A stretch of DNA of 45,310 nt from Paracoccaceae bacterium. Lineage in GTDB: Bacteria > Pseudomonadota > Alphaproteobacteria > Rhodobacterales > Rhodobacteraceae. Position numbers and translations under genes: made by a program. The notes below the pieces were generated by a model. That model was given only the letters and a program-made list of their open reading frames with translations, did not search any database and was not told the origin of the DNA. Positions 1 to 9,878 of this stretch are shown in pieces. Within the stretch, counting starts at the first letter, position 1. Each line of letters opens with the position of its first letter. Location of the stretch: NCBI GenBank assembly GCA_902635985.1, contig CACPPZ010000010.1, forward strand, positions 1 through 45,310, in the 5' to 3' direction.

Positions 1-2157
1 CCATGTACGGAAATATTTTTTGATCATGGCGAAAAGTATTGGGGCGGCCCACCAGGTTCGCCAGAAGAGGATGGTGATAGATTTGTGGAAATCTGGAACC
101 TCGTATTTATGCAATATGAACAATTTAAAGATGGTACAAGGAAAGATCTTCCTAATCAGTCTATTGACACAGGGATGGGTATCGAGCGTGTTGCTGCGTT
201 GCTTCAAGGTACAAACGATAATTATGAAACGGATCTTATGAGAGCTCTTATCGAAGCTTCCGCAGAGGCTACGGGTTCAAAGTCAGATGGAGATAACTCA
301 AGCCATCACAGAGTTATAGCAGATCATTTGCGATCTACCTCTTTTTTAATTGCTGACGGTGTAATGCCCTCAAACGAGGGTCGCGGCTATGTTCTGCGGC
401 GAATAATGAGGCGCGCTATGCGGCATGCTCATTTGCTTGGTGCTAAGGACCCCGTTATGTATCAATTAGTTTCATCGCTTGTTGAGCAAATGGGAGCTGC
501 ATATCCAGAATTAGGTTCGGCCCGAGAGTTGATAGAAGAAACATTATTAAATGAAGAAACGAAATTTAAGCAAACTTTGGAACGTGGATTAAAATTGCTT
601 GATGAGGAACTTGATGGATTACCGACCGAAATTCCGTTTCCGGGACAGATTGCCTTCAAGCTTTATGACACTTATGGTTTCCCGTTGGATTTAACTCAGG
701 ACGCATTACGAGAGAAGGGCCGTGTAGTTGATGATGAGGCTTTTCAAATTGCTATGGATGAGCAGAAAAGAAAGGCTAGAGCTGCGTGGACCGGTTCTGG
801 AGAAACGGCTGATACGGCAATATTTTTTGACATTTCTGATAAACATGGGGTTACCGATTTTCTAGGTTATGATACCGAAGTCGCACAGGCTCAAGTTATT
901 GCTATCGTTAAAGATGGTGCATTGATCGAAAGTGTGGGAAAGGGCGATAAAGTTCAGTTAATCTTCAATCAAACTCCATTTTATGGAGAAAGTGGCGGTC
1001 AAGTCGGAGATACTGGAAACATTAGATTTGAAAATGGTAAAGCAAATATTGTTGACACGAAGCGCTCCGTTGGTGTTTTTGTTCATTTTGCTGAAATAAA
1101 CTCAGGAGTATTATCTGTAAATGAAGCTGTGGAATTGGAAGTTGAGCATTCGCGCAGATTTTCCGTGCGTGCCAATCACTCAGCAACTCATTTGTTACAT
1201 GAAGCTCTGCGAAATAAGTTAGGCAACCACGTTGCGCAGCGAGGCTCGCTTAATGCAGCTGACCGATTAAGATTTGATTTTGGTCATTCGAAAGCACTCA
1301 CGAAGGATGAGTTGTTTGCAGTTCAAAGTTCGGTAAATTTTTATATTCGTCAAAATACTGAGGTTTCTACGAGGGTTATGTCTCCTGATGACGCTAGAAA
1401 ACTTGGAGCTACAGCTTTGTTTGGGGAAAAGTATGGTGAGGAAGTTCGTGTTGTATCAATGGGCTATGACCCGAAAAGTGGTAAGGGCTTAGATGGAAAT
1501 GGTTATTCTTTAGAACTCTGTGGTGGAACCCATGTAAAACGCACGGGAGACATAGGCGCATTTGTGGTTTTGTCCGATGGTGCGAGTAGTTCGGGCGTAA
1601 GACGAATTGAGGCACTTACTGGCGAAGCAGCACTGGACCATCTCGCTAAACAACAAAATTATCTTGCCGAAATAGCTCTAGAACTTAAGTCTAGTTCATT
1701 TGATATTCTGTCGAAGGTGAAAAGTCTTATGGCAGAACGAAAATCTCTGGTTAGTGAGCTTTCTCAGTTAAGAAAAGATATGGCATTAGCGGAAGGTGCC
1801 GGAGAAAGAGATGAATTAGAAAGTGAAGACTTGTCAGGTGTGAATTTTGTAGTAAAAAAGTTAAGTGGTATACCTGGGAAAGAGCTTCCTAGTCTAATAG
1901 ACGGTTACAAGCAGAAGCTTTCCACAGGAGTTATACTGCTTATTTCAGATAACGATGGGAAGGTTGCGATTGCTTCAGGGGTTACGAGTGACTTATTGCC
2001 GACCGTTTCTGCCGTAGATGTGGTCAAGGTAGCTGCCGCTAAACTTGGGGGTAAAGGAGGGGGCGGTAGGCCAGATCTAGCTCAGGCAGGTGGATCTAGT
2101 ATGGAAGGTGCTGCCTCTGCTATAGACGCTGTCAAATCCTTAATTGTCTCGAGATAA
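1..2157 (+). CDS. alaS: Alanine--tRNA ligase, 5'-truncated by the window edge
   Basis: Charges tRNA-Ala with alanine and edits misacylated Ser/Gly-tRNA-Ala in the cytoplasm. The reading frame is open from base 1, where it already reads [10 protein letters not shown] and [15 protein letters not shown], typical of the class II catalytic core, so the gene begins upstream of the window. About 718 residues are present of the usual 870-890. The editing domain shows its zinc ligands: HSATH (HxxxH, His codons at 1177 and 1189) and CGGTH (CxxxH, 1519-1533). The C-terminal DHHA1-type domain ends in a glycine-rich [16 protein letters not shown] segment near 2047-2094. An internal ATG at 85 is not the start, because conserved core sequence lies upstream of it. 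The gene is convergent with typA, with 31 bases between the stop codons. Confidence 0.97.
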   Translation, partial: PCTEIFFDHGEKYWGGPPGSPEEDGDRFVEIWNLVFMQYEQFKDGTRKDLPNQSIDTGMGIERVAALLQGTNDNYETDLMRALIEASAEATGSKSDGDNSSHHRVIADHLRSTSFLIADGVMPSNEGRGYVLRRIMRRAMRHAHLLGAKDPVMYQLVSSLVEQMGAAYPELGSARELIEETLLNEETKFKQTLERGLKLLDEELDGLPTEIPFPGQIAFKLYDTYGFPLDLTQDALREKGRVVDDEAFQIAMDEQKRKARAAWTGSGETADTAIFFDISDKHGVTDFLGYDTEVAQAQVIAIVKDGALIESVGKGDKVQLIFNQTPFYGESGGQVGDTGNIRFENGKANIVDTKRSVGVFVHFAEINSGVLSVNEAVELEVEHSRRFSVRANHSATHLLHEALRNKLGNHVAQRGSLNAADRLRFDFGHSKALTKDELFAVQSSVNFYIRQNTEVSTRVMSPDDARKLGATALFGEKYGEEVRVVSMGYDPKSGKGLDGNGYSLELCGGTHVKRTGDIGAFVVLSDGASSSGVRRIEALTGEAALDHLAKQQNYLAEIALELKSSSFDILSKVKSLMAERKSLVSELSQLRKDMALAEGAGERDELESEDLSGVNFVVKKLSGIPGKELPSLIDGYKQKLSTGVILLISDNDGKVAIASGVTSDLLPTVSAVDVVKVAAAKLGGKGGGGRPDLAQAGGSSMEGAASAIDAVKSLIVSR

Positions 2158-2188
2158 AACTACAAATTTACCTTACTAAATTTGCCGT

Positions 2189-4006
2189 TTAATTACTTCG
2201 TGCTTGTCTTTTTCTTTCATGGGTATCTAGCAAACGTTTTCGTAATCTAATATTTGTAGGTGTTACTTCAACTAGCTCATCATTGTTTATATAGGATATA
2301 GCTTGCTCTAGCGAAAATTTAATGTGTGGCGTTAGTCTAACTGCTTCATCGGTTCCTGAAGCCCTAACGTTGGTAAGTTTTTTGCCTTTAAGTGGGTTTA
2401 CCTCTAGGTCGTTGTCACGGGCATGCTCGCCGATCACCATGCCCTTATATACTTTGGTTTGTGGTCCAACGAACATTTTTCCTCGTTCTTCGAGGTTCCA
2501 TAGGGCGTAAGCTACAGTTTCTCCGTCTTCGATGGAGATCAAGACACCGGCACGCCGTCCCTCTATGGTGCCTTTATAGGGCGCCCATCCGCTGAAGACC
2601 CTATTCATAACGCCAGTGCCTCGTGTATCGGTAAGAAATTCTCCATGGTAGCCGATTAAACCTCTTGCGGGAACGTGGGCAATCAACCTTGTTTTTCCTA
2701 CTCCAGAAGGCTTCATTTCAACTAAATCACCCTTCCTTGGTCCGGTAATTTTTTCTATAACTGCACCTGTATATTCTTCATCAACGTCAATCGTTACTTC
2801 TTCTATTGGTTCTAATTTCTGGCCATCTTCTTCTTTCATCAATACTTGAGGTCTAGAGATTGAGAGTTCAAAACCTTCACGCCGCATATTTTCAATTAAA
2901 ACACCCATTTGCAGCTCACCGCGCCCAGCAACTTCAAACGCATCACCGTTTGGAGTGTCTTTTATTTTTATCGCCACATTACTTTCAGCTTCTTTCATTA
3001 ATCTATCTCTAATTACGCGGCTTTGAACTTTAGATCCTTCTCTTCCTGCAAGTGGACTGTCATTAATTCCAAAAGTAACGGTTATTGTTGGAGGATCTAT
3101 GGGCTGACTTTCTAGTGGAGTCTCTACTGCCAGAGCGCAAATTGTGTCAGCAACGGTCGCCTTAGTCATGCCAGCAAGTGATACGATGTCACCGGCAACG
3201 CCCTTATCAATATCTTGATGTCCAAGACCTCTGAATGCTCTGATTTTACTGACTCTAAACTGTTCTATTTTCTGGCGAGATCTGCTTATGGCCTGAACTG
3301 TGGAGCCAACTTTTATAATCCCACTTTCAATGCGGCCAGTAAGAATTCTGCCTACAAAAGGGTCACTCCCTAGTGTCGTTGCTAACATTCTGAAATCATC
3401 TTCAATATGCTCTGCCTGTCGCGGGGGTGGAACATGATTAATGATCAGATCAAATAGGGCGCCAAGATCTTTTCGCGGCCCGTTTAAGTCATGATCTGCC
3501 CAGCCGGACCTACCTGAGGCATACATATGAGGAAAGTCTAATTGATCGTCGCTTGCGCCAAGATTTGCGAAAAGGTCAAAACACTCATCTAGAGCTCTAT
3601 CTGGCTCGGCATCGCCTTTGTCTACTTTGTTTAAAACAACGATAGGTCTCAGACCCAAGTTAAGAGCTTTTGAAGTGACAAATTTTGTTTGAGGCATAGG
3701 TCCCTCGGCTGCATCTACAAGCAATACAACTCCGTCAACCATCGATAAAATTCGTTCTACTTCTCCACCAAAATCAGCATGTCCAGGAGTATCAACGATA
3801 TTTATTCTATTACTTTTCCACTCGACAGAAGTTGCCTTAGCTAGAATAGTTATTCCCCGTTCTCGTTCGAGATCATTACTGTCTAATGCACGCTCTGTAA
3901 TGATTTGATTTTCTCTAAATGCTCCAGATTGTTTTAACAATTCGTCAACTAAAGTTGTTTTCCCGTGATCGACGTGAGCAATTATTGCGATATTTCTTAA
4001 TGTCAT
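2189..4006 (-). CDS. typA: Translational GTPase TypA/BipA
   Basis: Ribosome-associated GTPase of the EF-G/LepA superfamily, linked in other bacteria to 50S assembly and stress or cold adaptation. The 605 residues match full family length. The N-terminal GTPase domain shows G1 AHVDHGKTT (about residues 10-18), G3 [14 protein letters not shown] and G4 NKVDKGDA. Domains II and III follow, and then the family-specific C-terminal domain with [12 protein letters not shown] and a basic tail. The start is the ATG directly before [17 protein letters not shown], the canonical N-terminus. It lies downstream of mttB on the same strand with a 156-base gap, so co-transcription is possible but not shown. 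Confidence 0.97.
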   Translation of the reverse strand: MTLRNIAIIAHVDHGKTTLVDELLKQSGAFRENQIITERALDSNDLERERGITILAKATSVEWKSNRINIVDTPGHADFGGEVERILSMVDGVVLLVDAAEGPMPQTKFVTSKALNLGLRPIVVLNKVDKGDAEPDRALDECFDLFANLGASDDQLDFPHMYASGRSGWADHDLNGPRKDLGALFDLIINHVPPPRQAEHIEDDFRMLATTLGSDPFVGRILTGRIESGIIKVGSTVQAISRSRQKIEQFRVSKIRAFRGLGHQDIDKGVAGDIVSLAGMTKATVADTICALAVETPLESQPIDPPTITVTFGINDSPLAGREGSKVQSRVIRDRLMKEAESNVAIKIKDTPNGDAFEVAGRGELQMGVLIENMRREGFELSISRPQVLMKEEDGQKLEPIEEVTIDVDEEYTGAVIEKITGPRKGDLVEMKPSGVGKTRLIAHVPARGLIGYHGEFLTDTRGTGVMNRVFSGWAPYKGTIEGRRAGVLISIEDGETVAYALWNLEERGKMFVGPQTKVYKGMVIGEHARDNDLEVNPLKGKKLTNVRASGTDEAVRLTPHIKFSLEQAISYINNDELVEVTPTNIRLRKRLLDTHERKRQARSN

Positions 4007-4162
4007 TTAGAGGGCCTGTTCTGCGTTTTAGGGCCACCTATATTGATTTCCGTCGAATTACTACCCGTTAATGAGAGGATGTATATGAAAAAAGGTAAAT
4101 TAATACTATTCCTAAGGATATAAACATTGTTCCAAATTACAGCTTAGGGCTAATTGTTCAGA

Positions 4163-5701
4163 TTAAATTTGTAAATGAATATTAAATGCTGATCGAATTT
4201 TACCATCAGTTTCTGCATCCAATGCTGCGGGTGACCTTTTACTCAATATTTCGTTCTTTTTCGCAATTGCCTTTTCCAGCAAATCTGGTTTTCCAAGCTC
4301 TAGCCACTCTTTCGGTGATGTTCTGTCACCTAAATCTGGATATATATACTCGGTTTGCATCAGATTTAACGTTTGCTCCGAACCAAGATAATGTCCAGGG
4401 CCCTCAATGCAGGTCGCACGAATTACATCTAAGCTGACACTATCTTCTGTAACTTCAATTCCTCTAACACATCTAAGAGCCTGGCCTATAAGATCATTAC
4501 CTAAAATTAAACTTTCTAAACAGAAGCCCAAAAGAGAAGCGTGCATACCTGCTGCTTCGTACACCATATTCAAGCCGGATAAACCGGCCATAACATTTGA
4601 GGTCGCCTGCTCCCATCCGGCTTGCATATCTGGCAATTTCGCATCCGCGATGCCCGCAGCTGCACCACCTGGCAGATCGTAGAATCTATGCATCTGCGCA
4701 CATCCAGCGCTAAGTAACGCCTGTTCCCCACTGCCGCCTGACATCGCTCCTGTTCTTAAATCTGAGACAAAGGGCCATGTACCAAAAATAGCAGGGAAGC
4801 TTGGCGATATAGAATTTACATAAATCAGACCTGCTAAACATTCAGCAACTGCTTGAACTATAGCTCCAGCAATTGGGGCAGGCGCAGTGGCCCCAGCCTG
4901 TCCAGCTGACAAAAGAAGAATTGGCATGCCGCCGTTAATACATTCTTCCATAACTTTACAACTTTCTGTTGCAAATTTCATCGGCGGGACAACAAAACAA
5001 TTTGAATTTGAAACAAATGGCCTTTCCCTCCATTTTTTTTCTCCACCAGACATTATCGACAGCATTTCTAAAGCGTCTCGTGCATAAGCTGGCTCCGTAA
5101 AAGATGTTCCAATATGTTTTGTTGTTCCAGTGCAGCAGGCATAAACAGTATTTAAATCCATCTCCCTATTATCAATTATATCGCGAGCTACCATTGGTCT
5201 TTGCACAAAGTGAATATTATCGAGTTCGTGGGCTATTCTGGCGGCATCATGTAAATCCTGAATTGTACTATCTCTGTAGTTTTGACTTTCTAAATCGACA
5301 AGATGAACAGCAGCACCAGCAGTTCCATAATGAACTCTGGTGCTTGTCAAATCCAAGTCATAATCAGGCTCCCTTGCACACAAAGTGACATCTCGTTTTG
5401 CGATGGAAAGCATGTCTTCCACGAGACTGCGAGGAAATCTAATACGCCCGTCATTTCCAAAAATTGCGCCAGCCTTCACCATACTTTTCATTCCGCTTTC
5501 GGGAACATCTCCTAAGCCTATAGTTTCCAGCGCATCTAATGCGGCAGAATGAATTCGCTTCTCTCCTGCTTCAGTCAGTGGATTGTAAGCATTGCTTTTC
5601 ATACCTGCTCTTACAGGTTTTAAGTCTCGTGAAAGAGGGGCCGCTCTTGCTGCTCGCCGTGCATTTCTGCCACCTGACCGGCGGCTAGTTTTATCTGTCA
5701 T
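4163..5701 (-). CDS. Trimethylamine methyltransferase (MttB) family protein, non-pyrrolysine type
   Basis: Member of the MttB superfamily, whose characterised members move a methyl group from trimethylamine (pyrrolysine enzymes) or from quaternary amines such as glycine betaine (non-pyrrolysine enzymes) to a corrinoid protein. The 512 residues begin with the Arg/Ala-rich tail common in alphaproteobacterial members (RRSGGRNARRAARAAPL) and contain the family segment YGTAGAAVHLVDLESQNYRD. The frame has no internal TAG, so no pyrrolysine is encoded and trimethylamine itself is unlikely to be the substrate. No corrinoid protein, reductive activator or pterin methyltransferase is adjacent. An AAGGA lies just upstream of the ATG. 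Substrate is unknown; a betaine-like osmolyte or other N-methyl compound is a reasonable guess. Two perfect inverted repeats lie in the upstream region. Confidence 0.9.
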   Translation of the reverse strand: MTDKTSRRSGGRNARRAARAAPLSRDLKPVRAGMKSNAYNPLTEAGEKRIHSAALDALETIGLGDVPESGMKSMVKAGAIFGNDGRIRFPRSLVEDMLSIAKRDVTLCAREPDYDLDLTSTRVHYGTAGAAVHLVDLESQNYRDSTIQDLHDAARIAHELDNIHFVQRPMVARDIIDNREMDLNTVYACCTGTTKHIGTSFTEPAYARDALEMLSIMSGGEKKWRERPFVSNSNCFVVPPMKFATESCKVMEECINGGMPILLLSAGQAGATAPAPIAGAIVQAVAECLAGLIYVNSISPSFPAIFGTWPFVSDLRTGAMSGGSGEQALLSAGCAQMHRFYDLPGGAAAGIADAKLPDMQAGWEQATSNVMAGLSGLNMVYEAAGMHASLLGFCLESLILGNDLIGQALRCVRGIEVTEDSVSLDVIRATCIEGPGHYLGSEQTLNLMQTEYIYPDLGDRTSPKEWLELGKPDLLEKAIAKKNEILSKRSPAALDAETDGKIRSAFNIHLQI

Positions 5702-5770
5702 TGTAAGGATCCTTATTTAATAATCTTAAAGAAACTAAAAGCTATGACGGCCGGCCTCTAGCGGCTCTAC

Positions 5771-5790
5771 CACGATTGGCACCAATCGTG
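5771..5790. promoter_or_regulatory. Perfect 9-bp inverted repeat, candidate operator upstream of mttB
   Basis: The arms CACGATTGG and CCAATCGTG are separated by CA. They lie 70-89 bases upstream of the mttB ATG, a position suited to a dimeric repressor or activator. The run is not followed by T residues on either strand, so it does not look like a terminator. The cognate regulator is not in the window. Confidence 0.5.
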
Positions 5791-5855
5791 ATAATTACCA
5801 AATAAATTTTGGATCTCTGATTTTGCACAATAGTAAACCTTGCTTAACTAATTTT

Positions 5856-5877
5856 TGACAAAACATACATTTTGTCA
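5856..5877. promoter_or_regulatory. Perfect 8-bp inverted repeat in the mttB upstream region
   Basis: The arms TGACAAAA and TTTTGTCA flank a six-base spacer (CATACA). It lies 155-176 bases upstream of mttB and about 180 bases upstream of the rightward gene, so it could be an operator for either. It may also act as a hairpin in a transcript from the + strand. Confidence 0.4.
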
Positions 5878-5892
5878 GCGATCTATCCTAAT

Positions 5893-5911
5893 AACGACTA
5901 ATGTCGTTTTT
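5893..5911 (+). terminator. Small hairpin with T-run, possible weak terminator
   Basis: The stem AACGAC/GTCGTT with loop TAAT runs into a short T tract on the + strand. No + strand gene precedes it, so it would terminate a short untranslated transcript or be incidental. It is weak because of the six-base stem and short T tract. Confidence 0.25.
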
Positions 5912-6059
5912 ACTCAAAAAGCAACTTATAAGAATGTTCTTAATTTGTCTGCTAAAGTTGCAACTACTGAAAATTTAATTTTCTAAAATAGCTTCCATGC
6001 TACTGCGTTCTATGATTTTGTTGAGTTAGTTGTGGGTTATATTTTTTTTGGGATTTTAA

Positions 6060-6875
6060 ATGTATTTTTGGCGTCTTTCTCGAAATTTCATAATAGTAAT
6101 TTGTTGCGCCTGCTTTGCTAAGGCAGATACTATTTCTGATTTATATGATGCGCTACAAATGGATCGTGTAAATGAAATAATTCGTGTTGAAGGTATACGT
6201 GATGCGCAGGGTACTGGAGAGGCGTATTTGTCTGCAAATTCAGTCGAGCGTTTTGTAGATCAAGCAAAGTCAGTTTACCAATTGGATATTATGGAAAAAG
6301 ATTTCAAGCGACTTCTGACTGAAAATTTATCCTCTTCAGATGCGAATGAAATATTGTTTTTCTATCGGCGCCCTATCGGAAAGATCGCATCAGAATTAGA
6401 GGTAAGTGCAAGAGTAGCAATCTCAGAAACTGAGATAGAGGAAATGGCAAAAACCAAACTAAAAGAAGCTAAAGCCTTAAAAAACACACGCCTTGATGAA
6501 ATAGAGTCTGTAATTAAAACCCTTGAACTTGTTGAGCAAAATTTAATTGGGGCATATGCAGCTCAGTTTGCTTTTATGTACGAGCTGTCAAAGCTTGGTG
6601 TTTTAGAACTCAGCCGACAAGAGATGATTGATATAATAACTAATGATGAAGAAAAACTCAAAGGTGAAATATTGGAGTGGCTTATGGCCTTTTCTCATAT
6701 GGCCTACGCACCTATGAGCGACGAAGAGTTTAGTGTTTATAATGACTTTTCAAAATCAGATCTTGGCATTGCACTCAATAAAGCTCTTTTTTCGGTGTAT
6801 AATGAGATGGCGAAGGATCAATCTCAGAGCCTCGCAAATATACTAGGTAAATTCATAAAATCTGAGGATTTATGA
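6060..6875 (+). CDS. Secreted DUF2059-like protein
   Basis: A 271-residue protein of unknown function. It begins with a basic-hydrophobic signal peptide (MYFWRLSRNFIIVICCACFAKA) with probable cleavage after AKA, so it should be periplasmic. The mature part is almost entirely helical and acidic, with segments such as VNEIIRVEGIRDAQGTGEAYL and FAFMYELSKLGVLELS. These resemble the DUF2059-type helical proteins common in Rhodobacterales, though I base this on pattern only. The two cysteines in the leader lie in the hydrophobic core and do not form a good lipobox. It stands alone, divergent from mttB and upstream of rplU. The coding assignment is secure and the family assignment is tentative. Confidence 0.75.
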   Translation: MYFWRLSRNFIIVICCACFAKADTISDLYDALQMDRVNEIIRVEGIRDAQGTGEAYLSANSVERFVDQAKSVYQLDIMEKDFKRLLTENLSSSDANEILFFYRRPIGKIASELEVSARVAISETEIEEMAKTKLKEAKALKNTRLDEIESVIKTLELVEQNLIGAYAAQFAFMYELSKLGVLELSRQEMIDIITNDEEKLKGEILEWLMAFSHMAYAPMSDEEFSVYNDFSKSDLGIALNKALFSVYNEMAKDQSQSLANILGKFIKSEDL

Positions 6876-6896
6876 TTTAAAATAATCGTGGAAGTG

Positions 6897-6924
6897 TTGA
6901 CTTCTCTACGGATTGTTGTAATAG
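6897..6924 (+). promoter_or_regulatory. Candidate sigma-70 promoter for rplU-rpmA
   Basis: TTGACT (6897-6902), 16 bases, then TAATAG (6919-6924), in the 170-base gap upstream of rplU. It would give a leader of about 115 bases. No ribosomal-protein autoregulatory structure was recognised in that leader. Confidence 0.4.
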
Positions 6925-7045
6925 CGCCTAGATCAGTTGTTTTTCTGATTAACAACGCCACAAGGCGCGCAGTTTTAGGCACAACATTCAGTTGTAAACG
7001 TTCTTTAACAGAAGGCCAAAAGACGCGAAAAAAAGGATAATAGAG

Positions 7046-7747
7046 TTGTTTGCTGTAATCAAGACAGGTGGTAAACAGTATAAAGTTAAAACCGGTGATT
7101 TGCTCAGGCTCGAGAAGCTTGCGGCACACGCTGGAGACAAAGTACAGTTTAACGAAATTATGTTGCTCGGTGGAGATAAAACGGTGGTTGGCACACCATT
7201 GGTCACTGGAGCTGCAGTTCAAGCGGATGTAGTTGACCAGATTAAGGGTGTGAAAACCATTAAATTCGTCAAACGCCGAAGAAAGCATGGCTCACAAAGA
7301 ACACGAGGTCATCGCCAGCATTTAACCTTGGTGCGTATTACCGATATTTTGGCTTCAGGTGCGGAAAAGTCGGGAATAAAGTCCGCTGTAGGAGCTCGTT
7401 TGGGAGCTGCTGAAATGGTAGAGGCCCCAGTACAGTCCAAACCAAAGGTAAAAAATGCCTCTGATGATAAGCAAGTAAAGAAAAAAACTGATACTAAGAG
7501 TGCTTCAAAAGTAAAAAATGAAGATAAGCCTAAAGTTGCTTCGAAAAAGATCACGGACGATTTGAAGCAGTTGTCTGGCGTGGGTCCTGCTCTTGAGAAA
7601 AAACTCAATGGAGCAGGTGTAACATCATTTTCACAAATAGCTGCGTGGACAGCTAAGGATGTTGCTGCTATTGATGAGTCTCTCTCTTTAAAAGGTAAGG
7701 TAGATAAAGAGGGTTGGGTTAAGCAGGCAAAGAAATTGTCTAAGTAG
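7046..7747 (+). CDS. rplU: 50S ribosomal protein L21 with C-terminal helix-hairpin-helix extension
   Basis: L21 binds 23S rRNA (domain VI region) in the large subunit. The start is a TTG at 7046, giving [18 protein letters not shown], which is the conserved N-terminus; AGGA lies eight bases upstream. Residues 1 to about 103 are classical L21, including [20 protein letters not shown] and VRITDI. A Lys/Ser/Asp-rich linker (about 130-170) follows, and then a compact C-terminal domain (about 172-233) with [19 protein letters not shown], a helix-hairpin-helix motif. Total length is 233 against about 103 for standard L21. This fused form is known from Rhodobacterales and some other Alphaproteobacteria. 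It is followed by rpmA after 14 bases. Confidence 0.96.
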   Translation: MFAVIKTGGKQYKVKTGDLLRLEKLAAHAGDKVQFNEIMLLGGDKTVVGTPLVTGAAVQADVVDQIKGVKTIKFVKRRRKHGSQRTRGHRQHLTLVRITDILASGAEKSGIKSAVGARLGAAEMVEAPVQSKPKVKNASDDKQVKKKTDTKSASKVKNEDKPKVASKKITDDLKQLSGVGPALEKKLNGAGVTSFSQIAAWTAKDVAAIDESLSLKGKVDKEGWVKQAKKLSK

Positions 7748-7761
7748 GAGGACGGATAGAT

Positions 7762-8031
7762 ATGGCTCATAAAAAAGCAGGTGGTTCGTCACGTAACGGC
7801 CGAGATTCTGCCGGGCGCCGGCTCGGTGTAAAAATATTTGGCGGTCAGAAAGTGATCGCAGGTAATATAATTGTGAGACAAAGGGGAACAAAAATGTTTC
7901 CTGGTGAAGGGGTTGGTATGGGTAAAGACCATACAATATTCGCTACTGCCGGAGGCCAAGTACAGTTTAAGAAAGGCCTTAAAGGTAGGACATTTATATC
8001 TGTTTTACCAGTTGCTGAAGCAGCAGAATAA
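7762..8031 (+). CDS. rpmA: 50S ribosomal protein L27
   Basis: Large-subunit protein whose N-terminus reaches the peptidyl-transferase centre. The 89 residues begin [23 protein letters not shown], the L27 signature, with no N-terminal extension that would need cleavage of the kind seen in Firmicutes. A GGAGG sits about ten bases upstream of the ATG. It forms an operon with rplU and is closed by a strong hairpin terminator. Confidence 0.98.
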   Translation: MAHKKAGGSSRNGRDSAGRRLGVKIFGGQKVIAGNIIVRQRGTKMFPGEGVGMGKDHTIFATAGGQVQFKKGLKGRTFISVLPVAEAAE

Positions 8032-8055
8032 TTAGAAGAATTTTGTTTGCATTTC

Positions 8056-8083
8056 AGGGATCGGCTCAGCTCGGTCCCTTTTT
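8056..8083 (+). terminator. Rho-independent terminator of rplU-rpmA
   Basis: The stem AGGGATCG (8056-8063) pairs with CGGTCCCT (8072-8079), with one G-U pair, around an eight-base loop. It runs directly into five T residues. It lies 25 bases after the rpmA stop. Confidence 0.85.
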
Positions 8084-8107
8084 AATTATGTTTGTAAGAA
8101 CTAGATT

Positions 8108-8695
8108 ATGATTAATTTGTCGTTTATACCTTTTGCGTTTTCCCAAGTTGCTACTCCTGGTCCGGCAAATATGGCTATGATGGCAACGGGTGCACGCTTT
8201 GGATTTCGTGCAGCTCTTCCCTTTGTGGCTGGTGTTATTTTGGGGAAGCAGTTAATTATTTGGCCAATTGGATACGGTATTATGGAAGTCGCCTCTCAAA
8301 TACCGCTTCTATTTGAAATTTTAAAATTTTTGTCTGCTCTCTATATAATTTGGTTGGCGTGGCGCGTAGCAAATATGCGTCTAAGTTCTGGTGAGCCCTC
8401 GTTAGATGCACCTGGTTTTTGGTCCGGTTTGTTAGTTCATCCACTAAACCCAAAAGCATGGGCTATGATACTTGTTGGTTTTACAAATTTTGTCGATAGC
8501 GACACCACAACTTTTTATGCTACATTATACATAGCCGCTGCTTTATTAATTATTCAGATTATTTGTCATCCGATATGGACTTTATTTGGCGACCGCATCG
8601 CAAAGTTTATAATTGGAAAGAAATACGAACGCGTCTTTATGTGGTTTTTAGCGCTGGTTACAGTCATTTTTGTGCTTATGGCATTATTTGCATGA
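8108..8695 (+). CDS. LysE/RhtB-family amino-acid exporter
   Basis: Inner-membrane protein of 195 residues with five or six hydrophobic segments. The start FAFSQVATPGPANMAMMATGARFG matches the family hallmark, in which an N-terminal PGP segment is followed by a Gly-rich G-x-R-x-G region. The mid-part HPLNPKAWAMIL matches the conserved N-P-K-x-x segment. Characterised relatives export basic or neutral amino acids or homoserine lactones; substrate cannot be read from sequence. It is an isolated gene after the rpmA terminator. The following 136 bases hold nothing I can name apart from the presumed obgE promoter. Confidence 0.9.
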   Translation: MINLSFIPFAFSQVATPGPANMAMMATGARFGFRAALPFVAGVILGKQLIIWPIGYGIMEVASQIPLLFEILKFLSALYIIWLAWRVANMRLSSGEPSLDAPGFWSGLLVHPLNPKAWAMILVGFTNFVDSDTTTFYATLYIAAALLIIQIICHPIWTLFGDRIAKFIIGKKYERVFMWFLALVTVIFVLMALFA

Positions 8696-8831
8696 GCAAA
8701 TAAGACTAAGTCGCAAATGACATGCGAAATTAATCAGAAATATTGAAAACAAAGCATAATTCATTGAGAACTTGAGCATTTACAGTAAAGAGGCTAATGC
8801 TCTCTTTAATTACTAAACGAGTTGCTCAAGA

Positions 8832-9878
8832 ATGAAATTTCTAGATTTAGCAAAAGTGTTTATTAGATCAGGGTCTGGGGGCGCTGGAGCAATAAGTTTC
8901 AGACGCGAAAAATTTATTGAATATGGTGGTCCTGATGGTGGTGACGGTGGACGCGGCGGCTCAGTATGGGCGCAATCGGCCGATGGTCTAAATACTTTGA
9001 TAGATTTTCGATATCAGCAGCATTTCTTCGCAGACAATGGTAAATCTGGAATGGGCAAGCAGCGTTCTGGGGCAAGTGGTGCTGATAAAATATTGACCGT
9101 TCCGGTCGGCACAGAAATTCTTGATGAAGACAAGGAAACAATATTGGCTGATCTCACTGAGACTGGACAGCGGGTTCTTTTGGCAAAGGGTGGGAATGGT
9201 GGTTTTGGAAATTTCCATTTTAAAACATCAGTAAATCAGGCACCACGTCGTTCGAACCCGGGTCAAGAAGGAGTTGAGCGAACAATCTGGCTACGTCTAA
9301 AATTAATCGCTGACGTTGGATTGCTCGGTATGCCTAACGCAGGTAAGTCAACATTTTTGGCAGCGACATCAAATGCACGACCTAAAATTGCAGACTATCC
9401 ATTCACTACCCTGACGCCAAACTTGGGTGTGGTTGGGGTGGATCAGACAGAATTGGTAGTTGCAGATGTGCCCGGTTTAATTGAAGGAGCAAACCAGGGA
9501 CGCGGATTAGGTGATCTATTTTTAGGACATATTGAAAGATGTGCAGTTCTTTTACATCTTGTTGATTGTACTTCGGGTGACCCAATCAAAGACTATTTTA
9601 CAATTGTTAATGAAATTGAAGCTTACGGAAGTAAGTTGACATCAAAACCGCGTCTAACAGTCCTAAATAAAATTGATGCCCTTGACGAAGAGGACAAGTT
9701 GCTTCTTAGGCAAGAATTTGCCGAAAAGGTAAGTTGCAGTGTTCTAGTTATGTCAGCCGTGAGTGGTGATAATGTCCAAAATGTATTGCGACAGCTTAAA
9801 AAATTTGTAATCACAGATGTTGGCAAGGAAAATTCCCTAGGCGAGACTGAAAAGGACGATTCACCATGGAATTTTTAA
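8832..9878 (+). CDS. obgE: Obg-family GTPase ObgE/CgtA
   Basis: Essential ribosome-assembly GTPase that binds the 50S subunit. The 348 residues comprise an N-terminal glycine-rich Obg fold (1 to about 158; [33 protein letters not shown]) and a G domain with P-loop GMPNAGKST (about 166-174), [16 protein letters not shown] and LNKIDA. The longer C-terminal domain of some Gram-positive Obg proteins is absent, as usual in Proteobacteria. Its last 13 bases overlap the start of proB. The rplU-rpmA-obgE-proB-proA order is common in Alphaproteobacteria; here an exporter gene separates rpmA and obgE. Confidence 0.97.
   Translation: MKFLDLAKVFIRSGSGGAGAISFRREKFIEYGGPDGGDGGRGGSVWAQSADGLNTLIDFRYQQHFFADNGKSGMGKQRSGASGADKILTVPVGTEILDEDKETILADLTETGQRVLLAKGGNGGFGNFHFKTSVNQAPRRSNPGQEGVERTIWLRLKLIADVGLLGMPNAGKSTFLAATSNARPKIADYPFTTLTPNLGVVGVDQTELVVADVPGLIEGANQGRGLGDLFLGHIERCAVLLHLVDCTSGDPIKDYFTIVNEIEAYGSKLTSKPRLTVLNKIDALDEEDKLLLRQEFAEKVSCSVLVMSAVSGDNVQNVLRQLKKFVITDVGKENSLGETEKDDSPWNF

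Larger units (their letters stand above)
5702..6059. other. Intergenic region between divergent mttB and the DUF2059-like gene
   Basis: About 358 bases without a convincing gene. It must carry the mttB promoter (leftward) and the promoter of the rightward secreted protein. It holds two perfect inverted repeats (5771-5790 and 5856-5877) and a small hairpin followed by T residues (5893-5911), each listed separately. The 3' part (about 5912-6059) is AT-rich with nothing I can name. Confidence 0.7.

Noticed and set aside
7309-7770. Long minus-strand frame opposite rplU
   Set aside because: It is a shadow of the L21 gene, whose product is conserved; the antisense product looks like low-complexity Ser/Phe-rich sequence.
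9244-9265. TTCGAACCCGGG-like T-loop resemblance to a tRNA
   Set aside because: It lies in the obgE coding frame and no acceptor, D or anticodon arms can be built around it.
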